NCBI GenBank assembly: GCA_028641055.1
Contig: CM054062.1
Coordinates: forward strand, 15,805,639-15,869,638
DNA from: Alopecurus myosuroides
Lineage: Eukaryota > Streptophyta > Magnoliopsida > Poales > Poaceae
Length of the DNA stretch: 64,000 bases
Reading direction: 5' to 3'
Part shown: positions 1 to 9,288 of the stretch, piece after piece
How positions within the stretch are numbered: position 1 is the stretch's first letter
Layout of the letters: each line of letters starts with the position of its first letter
Translations under genes and position numbers: made by a program
Notes under the pieces: model-generated
The model's input: only the letters and a program-made list of their open reading frames with translations
Told to the model about the DNA's origin: nothing
The model's database searches: none

Positions 1-198
1 TGCGCTTGAGGCTGATAGTGGCATCGTGCCACCTTCTGTCGTGGTGGAGGCAGCGGAGAGCTGCGCTGCTACGGCTCCACTGTCGCCGTGGGTTCTTCCA
101 GGACGGGAGGCTGAGGTATCAGGCGGATACCCGCATCCCCTCTCTTCTTCGCTGACGAGGACTAGTCCGAGTGGACTCTCAGGTTCGATGATGCCACG

Positions 199-916
199 AT
201 GCCTAGACGAGGCATTTCACGGGGTGGATCCATGCTTCACGCAACCAGGCGGGTTGAGTGGGGTTATGGAGGTGGCTGCATCGCCGGTGGCCGAGCACTG
301 CTCACCTCAACCAGGCGGGTTGGGGCTGGAAGCGGTATCGGTGACACCTTCGCGTCCCTCTCTGGCTGCGGTGTTGGCCTATGGGGGGATTTACACGGAT
401 GGCCGATAATGGAGGTGCGCTCTAGCGCTCGTCTTCGAGCCAAGCCCGACGCGGATATACCCCAGGAGCTGCGAGCTATGGCACTTGCGCAACGGAAAAA
501 CTCGGCATTTGCTAAAAGTAATAATGTTTCCGTTGGTTATTCGTTACTTTCATTTTTTAATTCTGAAATCAAAGCTAGAGCTGATAAGCTAGGCGTCTCG
601 TTAGGGAAAAACAAGGAGCAGATTTTTTTCCTCTATTTCGGGCTTGTTAGATCAAGAACGTGCCAGATCGATTACTTTTCTTAAGAATAATTTGCATGAT
701 ACTTTGAATGATGATATGATTGATTCCAACTCTAGTTTGGTTATTACGAAAGCCTCTAACTTGAGTGAGGATCTTCAAGATGATGATCTCGAGCATGACG
801 ATGATCACACGGATCATCTTCCACTTTCTAAGACGGTTAAACGTAACCGTAAGAAGTGTGTTCGCAGTCTTACTAAACCCAGGAGAAGCGCTAGATTAAA
901 ACAATTTAAAAAGTGA
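199..916 (+). pseudogene. LINE ORF1 remnant
   Basis: The reading frame is broken. One frame runs from about 199 to 684 and a second carries the C-terminal part, about 644-916. The tail is acidic (runs of Asp and Glu around 770-830) and then basic (KRNRKK, RRSARLKQFKK), as expected of an RNA-binding LINE ORF1 C-terminus. Its TGA stop at 914-916 lies one base before the ATG of ORF2 at 918, the usual tight ORF1/ORF2 junction. The assignment rests mainly on position before ORF2. I recognise no RRM or zinc knuckle. Confidence 0.6.
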
Positions 917-917
917 A

Positions 918-3900
918 ATGAGAGGGTTAATTTGGAATAGTAATGGTTTTGGGGATCATGCGAAACATTTAGCTGTAAACGAGTTTGTTAAAGATCACAA
1001 TCTTGATTTCGTTGCATTACTTGAGACGGGTAGATCTTCATTCGCCACTTATTTTTTGCAATTTCTTGCCGGGGGTAGGGATTTCACGTGGTTTTTTCTA
1101 CCCCCACATGGATGTTCCGGTGGGATGTTAGTTGGCTTCAATAATACTACTATTTCAACACAAACCGTTGTGTCTAGGGTTTTTTGTCTGAAGTTTCATG
1201 TTAAGACCAAAGCGGATGGCTTTTTATGAGCTTTTGTTGTAGTTTTCGGGGCTGCACAAGACTCAAAGAAACCTGATTTCCTTGTGGAGTTAGTCCGTAT
1301 TTGCGACAATGAAACTCTTCCGATATTGGTTGGGGGGGGGGGATTTCAACATTATTAGGCATCAGGAAGAGAAGAGTAACGATAATTTTAATGCTAGGTG
1401 ACCGTTTATTTTTAATGCCATCATCGAGAGTTCAGATTTAAAAGAGATTACTTTATCTCGAAGACAATTTATCTGGGCTAGTTGGGGTGATAATCCGACT
1501 TATGAAAAGTTAGATCGTTTTCTGAACAATATTGAGTGGGAGCAGAAATATCCTCTTGTCTCGGTGCATGCTTTGACTCGAACGGGGTCTGATCATACAC
1601 CTTTTCTTTTGGATTCTGGGATACAGGCTCACGTTGGTAATAAGAGTCACTTCTCGTTTGTACTCTCATGGATACATCAAGAGGGATTCTATGAGTTAGT
1701 ACGTAGAGAATGGATGTCTATTAATATTGGGACCACTCCTGTCGAGAGGTGGCAAAATAAAATTAGGCATTTGCGGCAATTTCTGTGTGGCTGGCCTAAA
1801 AACCTTAGCGGTGAGTATAGGAAACTGAAAGATAAATTAACAACCCTCATTGATTTCCTTGACATTAAGGCGGAATCAACTCCTTTGAGTGTGGCCGAGC
1901 GGGCTGCGAAAAAGGAGGCTAATGAATGTTTAATAAAATTGAAACGGGATGAAGAATCCAAATGGGCTTAGCGGGCTAAAGTAAAACATATATAAGAAGG
2001 GGGAAGTAATACGAAATATTTCCACCTGATTGAAAATGGAAAGCATAGGAAGAAGAGAATTTTCCAGTTAGAGCAGGATGAGGGTACTATTATTGGTGAT
2101 TTAAATTTGCGGATTTTCATCTCTGAATACTATAAGAAATTATTCGGGGCATCAGCGTCGTGTTACGTTTCTTTAGTGGAGGATATTTCTCACGATATGC
2201 CACAGATATCTCCGGAGGAAAACCTTATTCTTACATCTCCGTTTATGGAAAAGGAGGTGTTCTAAGCTATATCTCAAATGGAACATAACAAGGCTCCAGG
2301 ACCGGACAGGTTTCCTGCTGAATTCTATCAAAAAATTTGGGATGTGATTAAAATCGATTTGATGGCTATGTTCGCTCAGCTTTATGCGGGTGATTTACCA
2401 TTATTTAAGCTCAACTTTGGGATTATTACGTTGCTTCCAAAGAAAGAGGATGCGAGTCGCATCAATCAATATAGGCCTATTTGTCTTCTAAATGTTAGCT
2501 TCAAAGTGTTTACCAAAGTGGGAACTAATAGGGTAACCTCTATTGCGAGTAGAGTTATCCGACCAACCCAATCAGCGTTTTTACCGGGTAGAAATATTCT
2601 TGAGGGGGTTGTGGTTCTACATGAAACTATTCATGAATTGAAAAGGAAAAACATGGACGGGATTCTGTTTAAGATAGATTTTGAGAAGGCTTACGACAAA
2701 GTAAACTGATCTTTTTGCAACAAGTGTTAAGAATGAAAGGATTTTTACCAATTTGGTGTGAATGGATTGCTCGTTTTGTTCAGGGAGGGAGTGTCGGTAT
2801 AAAACTTAATGATGATATCGGTCATTATTTTCAAACGCTAAAAGGTCTTAGACAGGGTGATCCGCTGTCCCCTATTCTTTTTAACCTTGTAGCAGATATG
2901 TTGGCTATCCTTATTGATCGAGCTAAACAGGATGGTCAAGTAGGAGGGTTGATACCACACCTTATCGAAGGAGGGGTATCGATCCTTCAGTATGCTGATG
3001 ACACGATTATTTTCATGGAACATGACGTGCAAAAGGCGTTAAATATGAAGCTCATTCTTGCGATATTTAAGCTACTATCGGGCCTTAAAATAAATTTTCA
3101 TAAATGTGAGATTTATTGTTTTGGTAAGGCTAAAGAGGCTCAACAAGACTACCGCCATATTTTCGGGTGTGAGGTAGGAAGTCTACCTTTTAAGTACCTG
3201 GGTATACCAATTCATCATAGAAAACTTTTAAATAAGGAGTGGAAACCGGTAGAGGATAGGTTCGATAGAAAACTTAGTTCTTGGGTAGGAAAACTGTTAT
3301 CTTATGGGAATCGCCTCATTTTGATGAACTCTGTTCTATCAAGTTTACCTATGTTTCTTCTATCCTTCCTCGAAATATCAATTGGGGTTAGGAAACGACT
3401 GGATTTTTACCAATCTCGATTTTTTTGGCAAAGTGACGTGAAGAAGAGGAAATATCGTCTCACAAAATGGAACATCGTGTGTCGTCCGAAGCACCAAGGT
3501 GGTTTAGGGATTGAGGTATTACAAATTAAAAACATGTGTCTGTTAAGTAAGTGGTTGTACAAAATCTTGTCTGAAGATGGGGTGTGGCGAGAACTCCTCT
3601 CTAATAAGTATCTAGGGGATAAAACGTTATCTCAAGTAGAGGCTAAACCTTCCGACCCAGCCTTCTGGAAAGGGCTTATGAGAGTTAAGAATGAAATTTT
3701 TTCACGTGGCAAGTTTTCCTTAGGGAACGGACAGCAGGTGCGTTTTTGGGAGGACACATGGTTAGGTCATGAGCCGTTATCACAATCATATCCATCCTTG
3801 TATAGTGTGGCCTTGCATAAGCATGTTACGGTGGCGGACGTGCTAGCGCATAATCCTCTAAACATTCGGTTTCGTAGGAGTATGTTGGGCCATAGGAGAG

Positions 3901-4574
3901 ATCGTTGGTTGCATTTGGTGGAGAGGTTAATGGGGCTTTCTCTCACAAATGAAATAGATGTGTTCTGTTGGAAATTAACGGTTGATGAGTCGTTCTCCGT
4001 GAAGTCGTACTATGTTGACTTGTTGCATGGATCCACAAGATTTTTACGAAAATATTTGTGGAAATTAAAGGTGCCATTAAAGATTAAAATCTTTTTATGG
4101 TTCCTAAATAGAAAAGTTACTCTCACTAAGGACAATTTGATTAAGAGAAATTAGCATGGCCGTAAAAAATGTGTTTTTTGCGATACAGATGAGTCCGTAC
4201 AACTTTTATTTATAACATGCCATTTTGCCCGTGATATTTGACGTCTGCTTCACTTTACGTTTAGCATTTATCCACCGACTAGCATTGCGAATATGTTTGG
4301 TACCTGGCTAAATGGCATAGACATGAAAACAAAAGCACGAATTCGAATTGGTGTGGCTGCTTTCCTATGGGCAATTTGGAATAGTCGAAATGACGTGGTG
4401 TTTAACAAACAAACAAACAGACCCTCACTTTTTGCAGGTTGTAAACAAGGCGGTTTATTCTATCCAGACGTGGGCTTTTCTTCTTCCCGTGGATCAGCGC
4501 AGACTTATGGATACATGATGTGCTCGACTGATGGCGGTCGTTCGGGCTATCTACAGCCGGGCTGGGTGGCTTAA
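918..4574 (+). pseudogene. LINE ORF2: endonuclease, reverse transcriptase and zf-RVT region, broken
   Basis: ORF2 starts MRGLIWNSNGFG, the beginning of an APE-type endonuclease. It is interrupted by an in-frame stop at about 1227, a frameshift at a G run near 1330, a stop near 1400, a stop near 1970 and others. The reverse transcriptase begins near 2278 (NKAPGPDRFPAEFY). A frameshift falls at about 2709-2715 just after the palm motif FEKAYDKVN, and the open frame 2715-4154 carries GLRQGDPLSPILFN and the catalytic QYADDTIIF. The C-terminal region WKLKVPLKIKIFLW followed by Cys/His residues matches the zf-RVT domain of plant LINEs and is broken by a stop near 4152. The product would nick DNA and copy its own RNA at the target, but this copy cannot be translated whole. 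Confidence 0.92.
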
Positions 4575-4758
4575 TACGAGGCGAATTGATGCATAATTTG
4601 TCTTTGTTTTTATGGCTGATCTTTGTGGCCACCTTGTCTAATCCGTGATTTGTAATGCACTTAACCAGTGGATGTTTTATTCCTTATCTTAATAAAATCC
4701 GGCTGTGCGCATCATTTTGATGCAGAGGCCAAGGCTCAGACTCCCATTTAGAAAAAAA

Positions 4759-5005
4759 CATGATTCAGTGACGGGTGACAATGATTCAGATATTGGGAAC
4801 ACAATCACTATATACGCCTGTTCTGCCCGGTGTGTTAGTTCTGAAGTGATAGCACCTGTCCTAGGATCAAGGGGTTGTCACACTATATTGCAGATCCAAC
4901 ACGTCTCTTCGGATGGCCACGGCAGATGCTGATGCCCACTGCTTGAATTCCCTATAGTATAGCGCATGCGCTCCCGAATGCAACTTTGGTTGTTACGTCT
5001 CCAAT
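4759..5005. other. Spacer, nothing recognised
   Basis: Sequence between the first LINE tail and the target duplication of the second LINE. No ORF, terminal repeat or RNA gene was recognised. Confidence 0.5.
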
Positions 5006-5018
5006 TTGCAGTTTCCTC

Positions 5019-5834
5019 CGAGAACAGTATCCAGCTTTATATACTATAGCGCGCCATAAGGATGATACGCTGGCTACGGTCATGCAAACATCACCTCCTA
5101 ATGTTACGTTCAGACGAGATTTAATCGGGCCAAGACTTGATTCTTGGCAGAATCTAGTTCAAAGATTAACTACGGTGAATCTAACAACAGGCACCGATGA
5201 ATTTCGTTGGAAACTCACTAAGAACGGAATGTTCTCGGTGGATTCCATGTATAGGGCCATGATCCAAACAGACATGCCAGTCGATATTTTCAAAAATGTA
5301 TGGCGTCTGAAGGTACCATTAAAGATTAAGGTCTTTGCATGGTATCTTCGGAAGGGAGTCATACTGACTAAGGATAATCTTGTCAAACGTAATTGGCATG
5401 GGAGCTCTAAGTGTGTATCTTGTTCTCAAGATGAGACGATTAAACACTTATTCTTTGATTGCACTTTTGCGCGTTCTATATGGTCCGCTATCCAAATGGC
5501 TTCGAATATTTATCAACCCACATCAGTCGCGAATATATTCGGCCACTGGTTAAATGGGATAGATAAACGATTCAAGAATATTATTAGGGTAGGAGCGCTT
5601 GCCGTTATTTGGTCGCTCTGGCTTTGTAGAAATGACAAGATTTTCAATAATAAAAATTTCTCTCGTATGCAGGTTCTGTTCAGATGCACAGGTATTCTCC
5701 GTTCGTGGTCCACATTACAGCGGGGGGAGTTTCGAGACCTTTTTATGGAGGGTTGTGCACGGCTGGAGCAGGTGGCGAGGGATATTTTTATCCCACATGG
5801 ATGGCCGCGTGATCTACGGATAGAGGCTCCATAG
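5019..5834 (+). pseudogene. LINE ORF2 C-terminal fragment (zf-RVT region)
   Basis: An open frame of about 270 codons with no start codon of its own begins REQYPALYTIARHKDD. It contains WRLKVPLKIKVFAWYL, then a Cys/His cluster (KCVSC, about ten residues, KHLFFDC) typical of the zinc-binding region after the reverse transcriptase of plant LINEs, then GHWLNGIDKRFKN. It ends at a stop near 5834. The frame has no internal stop, so this insertion is younger than the neighbouring LINE. It lacks endonuclease and polymerase and is a dead-on-arrival copy. Confidence 0.88.
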
Positions 5835-5981
5835 CATCGACTGTCTACATCTACGTGATTCGATAGACTTGTCGTATTTTATTTTCTATTTTGGATTTCG
5901 GCTGTGTGCATTTCACAATGCAGAGGCCGGGTGTAATGCTTAAACTTCTTAAGTAATAAAATCCCTTTATCAAAAAAAAAA
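5019..5981 (+). mobile_element. 5'-truncated LINE insertion with 13-bp target-site duplication
   Basis: The insert starts abruptly inside ORF2 and ends with a 3' UTR (ggctgtgtgcatttcac, then aggccgggtgtaatgctt) and an A tract at 5972-5981. The 13-bp word ttgcagtttcctc is present at 5006-5018 immediately before and at 5982-5994 immediately after. Truncation at the 5' end, a 3' A tract and a direct duplication are the classic products of target-primed reverse transcription. Confidence 0.93.
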
Positions 5982-5994
5982 TTGCAGTTTCCTC

Positions 5995-6302
5995 TCTCTT
6001 TACTCTCCTGCCCCTTTACCTTTTGTTTGTCTTAGGGTTATAATCGGTTCCATCGATATAACCTTATATGTTCTCACTTGTTAAGTTGCATTGGCTTATT
6101 TTTTTTGATTACGGGCTCTTTTTCTCGGTTTAGAGAAAAAATAGAAGAAAACCCATAATTCTTTGCTTTATTTTAGAATTTTGCAGTGCCCTTTCTTGCA
6201 ATAGAATTGCTGAGGTCTAGGTTTAGCAGCAGTTTATCTAAAAAAAAGGAACACACTTGCAAAGGTGACCAAAAAAAAAATCAGAAAATAACCTACACAA
6301 GT
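5995..6302. other. Spacer, nothing recognised
   Basis: AT-rich sequence with several A runs between the truncated LINE and the Harbinger-like element. No coding or repeat structure was recognised. Confidence 0.5.
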
Positions 6303-6606
6303 TTAGAGCATCTCTAGCAGAGCTCGTAAAACGTCGGGACCTGAAAAAGGCCGGCGGGTTTACGGGCTGGGGGCATATTTTTTGCCGTAGCAGAGCACGT
6401 ATAATGCAGCCGGCCCGTAAACCGTTTTCGGTCGCCTAAGAATCCGAGTCGCGGATCAATTTAAGAAGTGGCCGCGCGGCCATTTTCAGGTCACGCCCCC
6501 CATTCCTCCGTCACCACAGACAAGCAATCCATCCGCGCCACCACTCACCCACCTCCGACGAGAAATTAATGGTGCTTCCACCCAAATCCAGCTCCGTCGC
6601 AACGCC

Positions 6607-6795
6607 ATGCCGCCGAAGTTGAATACCCCAAAGCGTGAGCCCGTCTCTCGCCCTACGTTCGACCTGTCAGATCTGTCTGACGAGACGCGGCGGAGGGTGG
6701 TGACGAAGGGATGGACCCTAGGCATGTCGGATGAGCCTACCCGGTCTCAGGCCCACGGCCCAAGCTCCAAAAGGAGGCGTCATGGATTATTCTAG
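6607..6795 (+). CDS. Short ORF inside the Harbinger-like element
   Basis: A 62-codon ORF starting MPPKLNTPKREPVSRP, rich in Pro, Arg and Ser. It stops just before the LTR-like block, so it may be the first part of a longer frame resuming near 7114 that the block interrupts. No domain recognised. It could also be chance coding in GC-rich DNA. Confidence 0.35.
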   Translation: MPPKLNTPKREPVSRPTFDLSDLSDETRRRVVTKGWTLGMSDEPTRSQAHGPSSKRRRHGLF

Positions 6796-7113
6796 AAGTC
6801 CCAATTGAAGCCCACACGCAAGGTCTTGCGGGTCAAGTTAGGAAACTTGTAACTGACTCTAGGTTATGGTTCGAGTCCTCTCCGGGTACGGTTTGAGACC
6901 TGGCCACCTATATAAGGCCAGGAGAACCACCAGGAGGAGGACCAAGCAATACCGCACCACCAAGCCTTGAGATCGAGATCATACTCTCGACTTGAGCAAC
7001 CCCCATTGTAACCGATCTACTCGTTAATACAGATCGACAGAGGCAGGAGTAAGGGTTTTACCTCTACGAGGGCCCCGAACCTGGGTAAATCGTGCCCGCT
7101 GTCTAGCCGACGA
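6796..7113 (+). repeat. LTR-like fragment inside the Harbinger-like element
   Basis: Contains a TATA-like ctatataaggccagg, then text resembling the transcript start region and U5 of Triticeae gypsy LTRs (ccattgtaaccgat, gggttttacctctac, gaacctgggtaaatcgtgcc). Exact ends and a target duplication could not be fixed, so it may be a solo LTR, an LTR piece or a TRIM remnant. Confidence 0.45.
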
Positions 7114-7646
7114 TTGTCACCAGCGCCTACACGTTCTCCTAATCGAAATCCTATGGGTTCACCCGAGGGACTTGTTGAGATGCAGATTCGACAGGTGGTG
7201 AGGTCCGACGTTGCGAGGAAGAGGGCGGCGCACGCCTTCAGCAATCGCCATCTCCCCATGCCGGAGTCCGTGCCGTACCGCGCCTTGCCGGAGTTTGACC
7301 ACCTCCGTGAAGCCGCGAGGCGCGACGAGGGCAGCTCGAGCGGCGCAGGGATCGCCTCCGGTGCCGGTAGCTCCTCCCGTGCCCTCGTGAGGACGGAGCC
7401 GCGCGAGGTGGAGCCGCTGCCGGAGTACGACGCAGTGGCATTTGGCCCCTCCTTCTCCGACCTCGACTTCGTCCCGACAATGTGGTGGACGCCGTTGTGG
7501 CGACCCTCTGCCAACGCTCTGCGGTGGAGGAGGAGGTCCAGGCGCAGCGCCGCCAGCAGCTCGAGGTGAACGCGGTGCTCCTCGAAAAGGGCATCGCTGC
7601 CTCACTCGAGGAGTCACTCTACATTGGCTCCTCTGACGAGGAGTGA
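7114..7646 (+). pseudogene. GC-rich ORF with one frameshift in the Harbinger-like element
   Basis: An open frame runs from about 7114 (MGSPEGLVEMQIRQVV at 7153) to SFSDLDFVP near 7478. The plausible continuation is in a second frame (about VVDAVVATLCQRSAVEEE to a TGA at 7644-7646), ending in an acidic tail GSSDEE. One frameshift near 7478 separates them. The second part is Glu/Gln/Arg-rich and likely helical. No known domain recognised; it is not a transposase. Function unknown. Confidence 0.4.
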
Positions 7647-7848
7647 GCGGCGCCGCCCCGGGTAGGTTAGGGTTAGTCTGGTGATCACTGTCGGCGTTAG
7701 CCGTTGTAACCGGTGGTTGTTGCCGTCACTTTTATATCTAAATCTCGAAAAAATCAGATAATTTAAATACGATTACGTTTACGGGCGCTGCTACTGACCG
7801 ATCACTCGAAACTGGAAAAAAAAACCTAAAACGCTAGAGATGCTCTTA

Positions 7849-8349
7849 GTAGTGTGTAATATGTACGTAATTGTAGTCCTATGTGAACGGCAAACATAGA
7901 TAGTTGACGCCTTAGCCACTTATAGAGAAATCTGAAAGCAAGGCTCCTATATGTAAAAACATTGAAATTGATATACATAGTTTCTTTTTAAATTGTACCA
8001 ATTCCATAAGTATGATCGCAAGCGAGAAACCCTGATTAGGCGGATTAAGACGAGCAAGCAAAGATTAATCGAGGCCTGCAACTTCACGTCAAGCAGGACG
8101 TACTCCACAACAAATTACCAGCTTAATTGGGGAGTACCGTATAATACAAATACCAGCTTGAATATTCCTGTGCGAATACGCATTCCTGACGGTAAAGCTT
8201 TTTTTTTCGCGGTGAAAAGAAAATATATTAAGCAGGAGCAGAGTTACATTCGTCCGTTACAATGTGAGCGATCACAGGAGGATAGCTCTGAGGCCAGAAG
8301 GCTGTTTTGGCTTGTAACCTGCCCAGTCTAGCTGCTCGCCGTAGTGCAC
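7849..8349. other. Spacer, nothing firm
   Basis: About 500 bp of unassigned DNA. A roughly 110-codon open stretch near 7993-8331 lacks an ATG start and any recognisable motif, so it is not called as a gene. Confidence 0.45.
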
Positions 8350-8600
8350 AGCCGTTTTTAGGAATTTTAGTACTTAGGAATTTTAGTAATTTTAGTACTT
8401 AGGAATTTTAGTATACTTAGGAATTTTTAGGAATTTTAGTACTTAGGAATTTTTAGTATACTTAGGAATTTTTAGATATACTTAGGAATTTTTAGTATAC
8501 TTCGGAATTTTTTGGAATTTTTATTATACTTAGGAATTTTTAGATATACTTAGTATACTTAGGAATTTTTAGATATGACTTGTTCAAATAAAGATATGAT
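8350..8600. repeat. Degenerate short tandem repeat
   Basis: An AT-rich array of units close to ttaggaatttttagtatac and shorter variants (ttaggaattttagtac), repeated about a dozen times with variable length. It directly abuts the Stowaway MITE at 8620. Confidence 0.85.
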
Positions 8601-8619
8601 ATAGAATTTTTAGATAATA

Positions 8620-8779
8620 CTCCCTCCGTATCAAAATATAAGATGTTTTAGCATTTTGTAAATATATCTAGACATGTTTTAGTGTATAGATTCATATGCA
8701 TCTTACACTAAAACATGTCTAGGTACATATTGTCTAGAAAATGCTAGCTAAAACATCTTATATTTCGATACGGAGGGAG
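8620..8779. mobile_element. Stowaway MITE
   Basis: A 160-bp element with terminal inverted repeats ctccctccgtatc and gatacggagggag, flanked by TA duplications (8618-8619 and 8780-8781). The two halves are largely complementary (aaaatataagatgttttagc and its partner), so it can fold into one long hairpin. This is the standard Tc1/mariner-type Stowaway of grasses. Confidence 0.95.
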
Positions 8780-8890
8780 TATTTTTTAAAAGAAATTAGC
8801 TATGTATATATCTAGAGGGAACCGAGTGGAACCGAGAGGGAACCCAGGGGAACCGAGACGAACACTACGCGTCAGAGTGCTACAGGCCTA

Positions 8891-9187
8891 GGCAGGAGTA
8901 TAACTAGCAGATCAGATCCACTCTTTCCTAGTAAACTTGCGACTCGAATGGTGCATAACAGCATTAATTCCAGATTATCCAAGTCATATGTGAAAACGTT
9001 ACAAATCTCTTCCTCTTCTTCTTCATTGGATGGCGTCTGAATCCCACCAATCAAGAAGAAGATGGAGAGATCTGCAATGTTTTCACACTTGATATGGATA
9101 ATCTGGGATGCTACATCTGTTATGTCCTATTCGAGTCGCAACTTTACTCGGCAAGACTCGATCTGATCTGCTAGACATACTCCTTAC
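8891..9187. repeat. Long imperfect inverted repeat (foldback of about 145-bp arms)
   Basis: The left arm from about 8891 (ggagtataactagcagatca) is matched in reverse complement by the right arm ending about 9187 (tgatctgctagacatactcc). Further matching blocks are gcgactcgaat/attcgagtcgc, ccagattatcca/tggataatctggg, gtgaaaac/gttttcac and cttcttcttcattgg/ccaatcaagaagaag. No TA or TTA target duplication was identified, so it is not assigned to a MITE family. It could be a transcribed hairpin or part of the 5' region of the CACTA element. Confidence 0.8.
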
Positions 9188-9288
9188 TAAAGTTTACTTT
9201 TGTGATGATTGTTTACTGAAATATTATTTTTTCAAGACAATTTATAACTTACTAAAGTATTTTATCTTCCATTTGTATTAGTTGAGCT

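Larger units (their letters stand above)
1..4758 (+). mobile_element. L1-type LINE, decayed, 5' end outside the window
   Basis: This non-LTR retrotransposon has an ORF1 remnant followed directly by ORF2 (endonuclease, reverse transcriptase, C-terminal zinc-binding region). It ends in a 3' UTR with the words ggctgtgcgcatc and gatgcagaggcc, which recur in the other LINE tails at 5899-5981 and 13400-13490, and then a short A tract at 4752-4758. Many stops and frameshifts show it is inactive. The 5' end lies upstream of base 1, so no target duplication can be assigned. Confidence 0.9.
6306..7845. mobile_element. PIF/Harbinger-like element (1540 bp), non-autonomous
   Basis: Terminal inverted repeats of 13 bp (gagcatctctagc at 6306-6318 and its exact complement at 7833-7845) are flanked by the 3-bp duplication TTA (6303-6305 and 7846-7848). 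TTA/TAA target duplications are typical of PIF/Harbinger elements. No DDE transposase or Myb-like ORF is visible. Inside are GC-rich ORF pieces and a block that looks like an LTR (6796-7113). Confidence 0.8.

Noticed and set aside
7017..7636. Minus-strand frames across the first Harbinger-like element
   Set aside because: Arg/Pro-rich shadows of the plus-strand ORF with no motif, crossing the LTR-like block.
7993..8331. About 110-codon open stretch
   Set aside because: No ATG start, no recognisable domain and no promoter or splice context.
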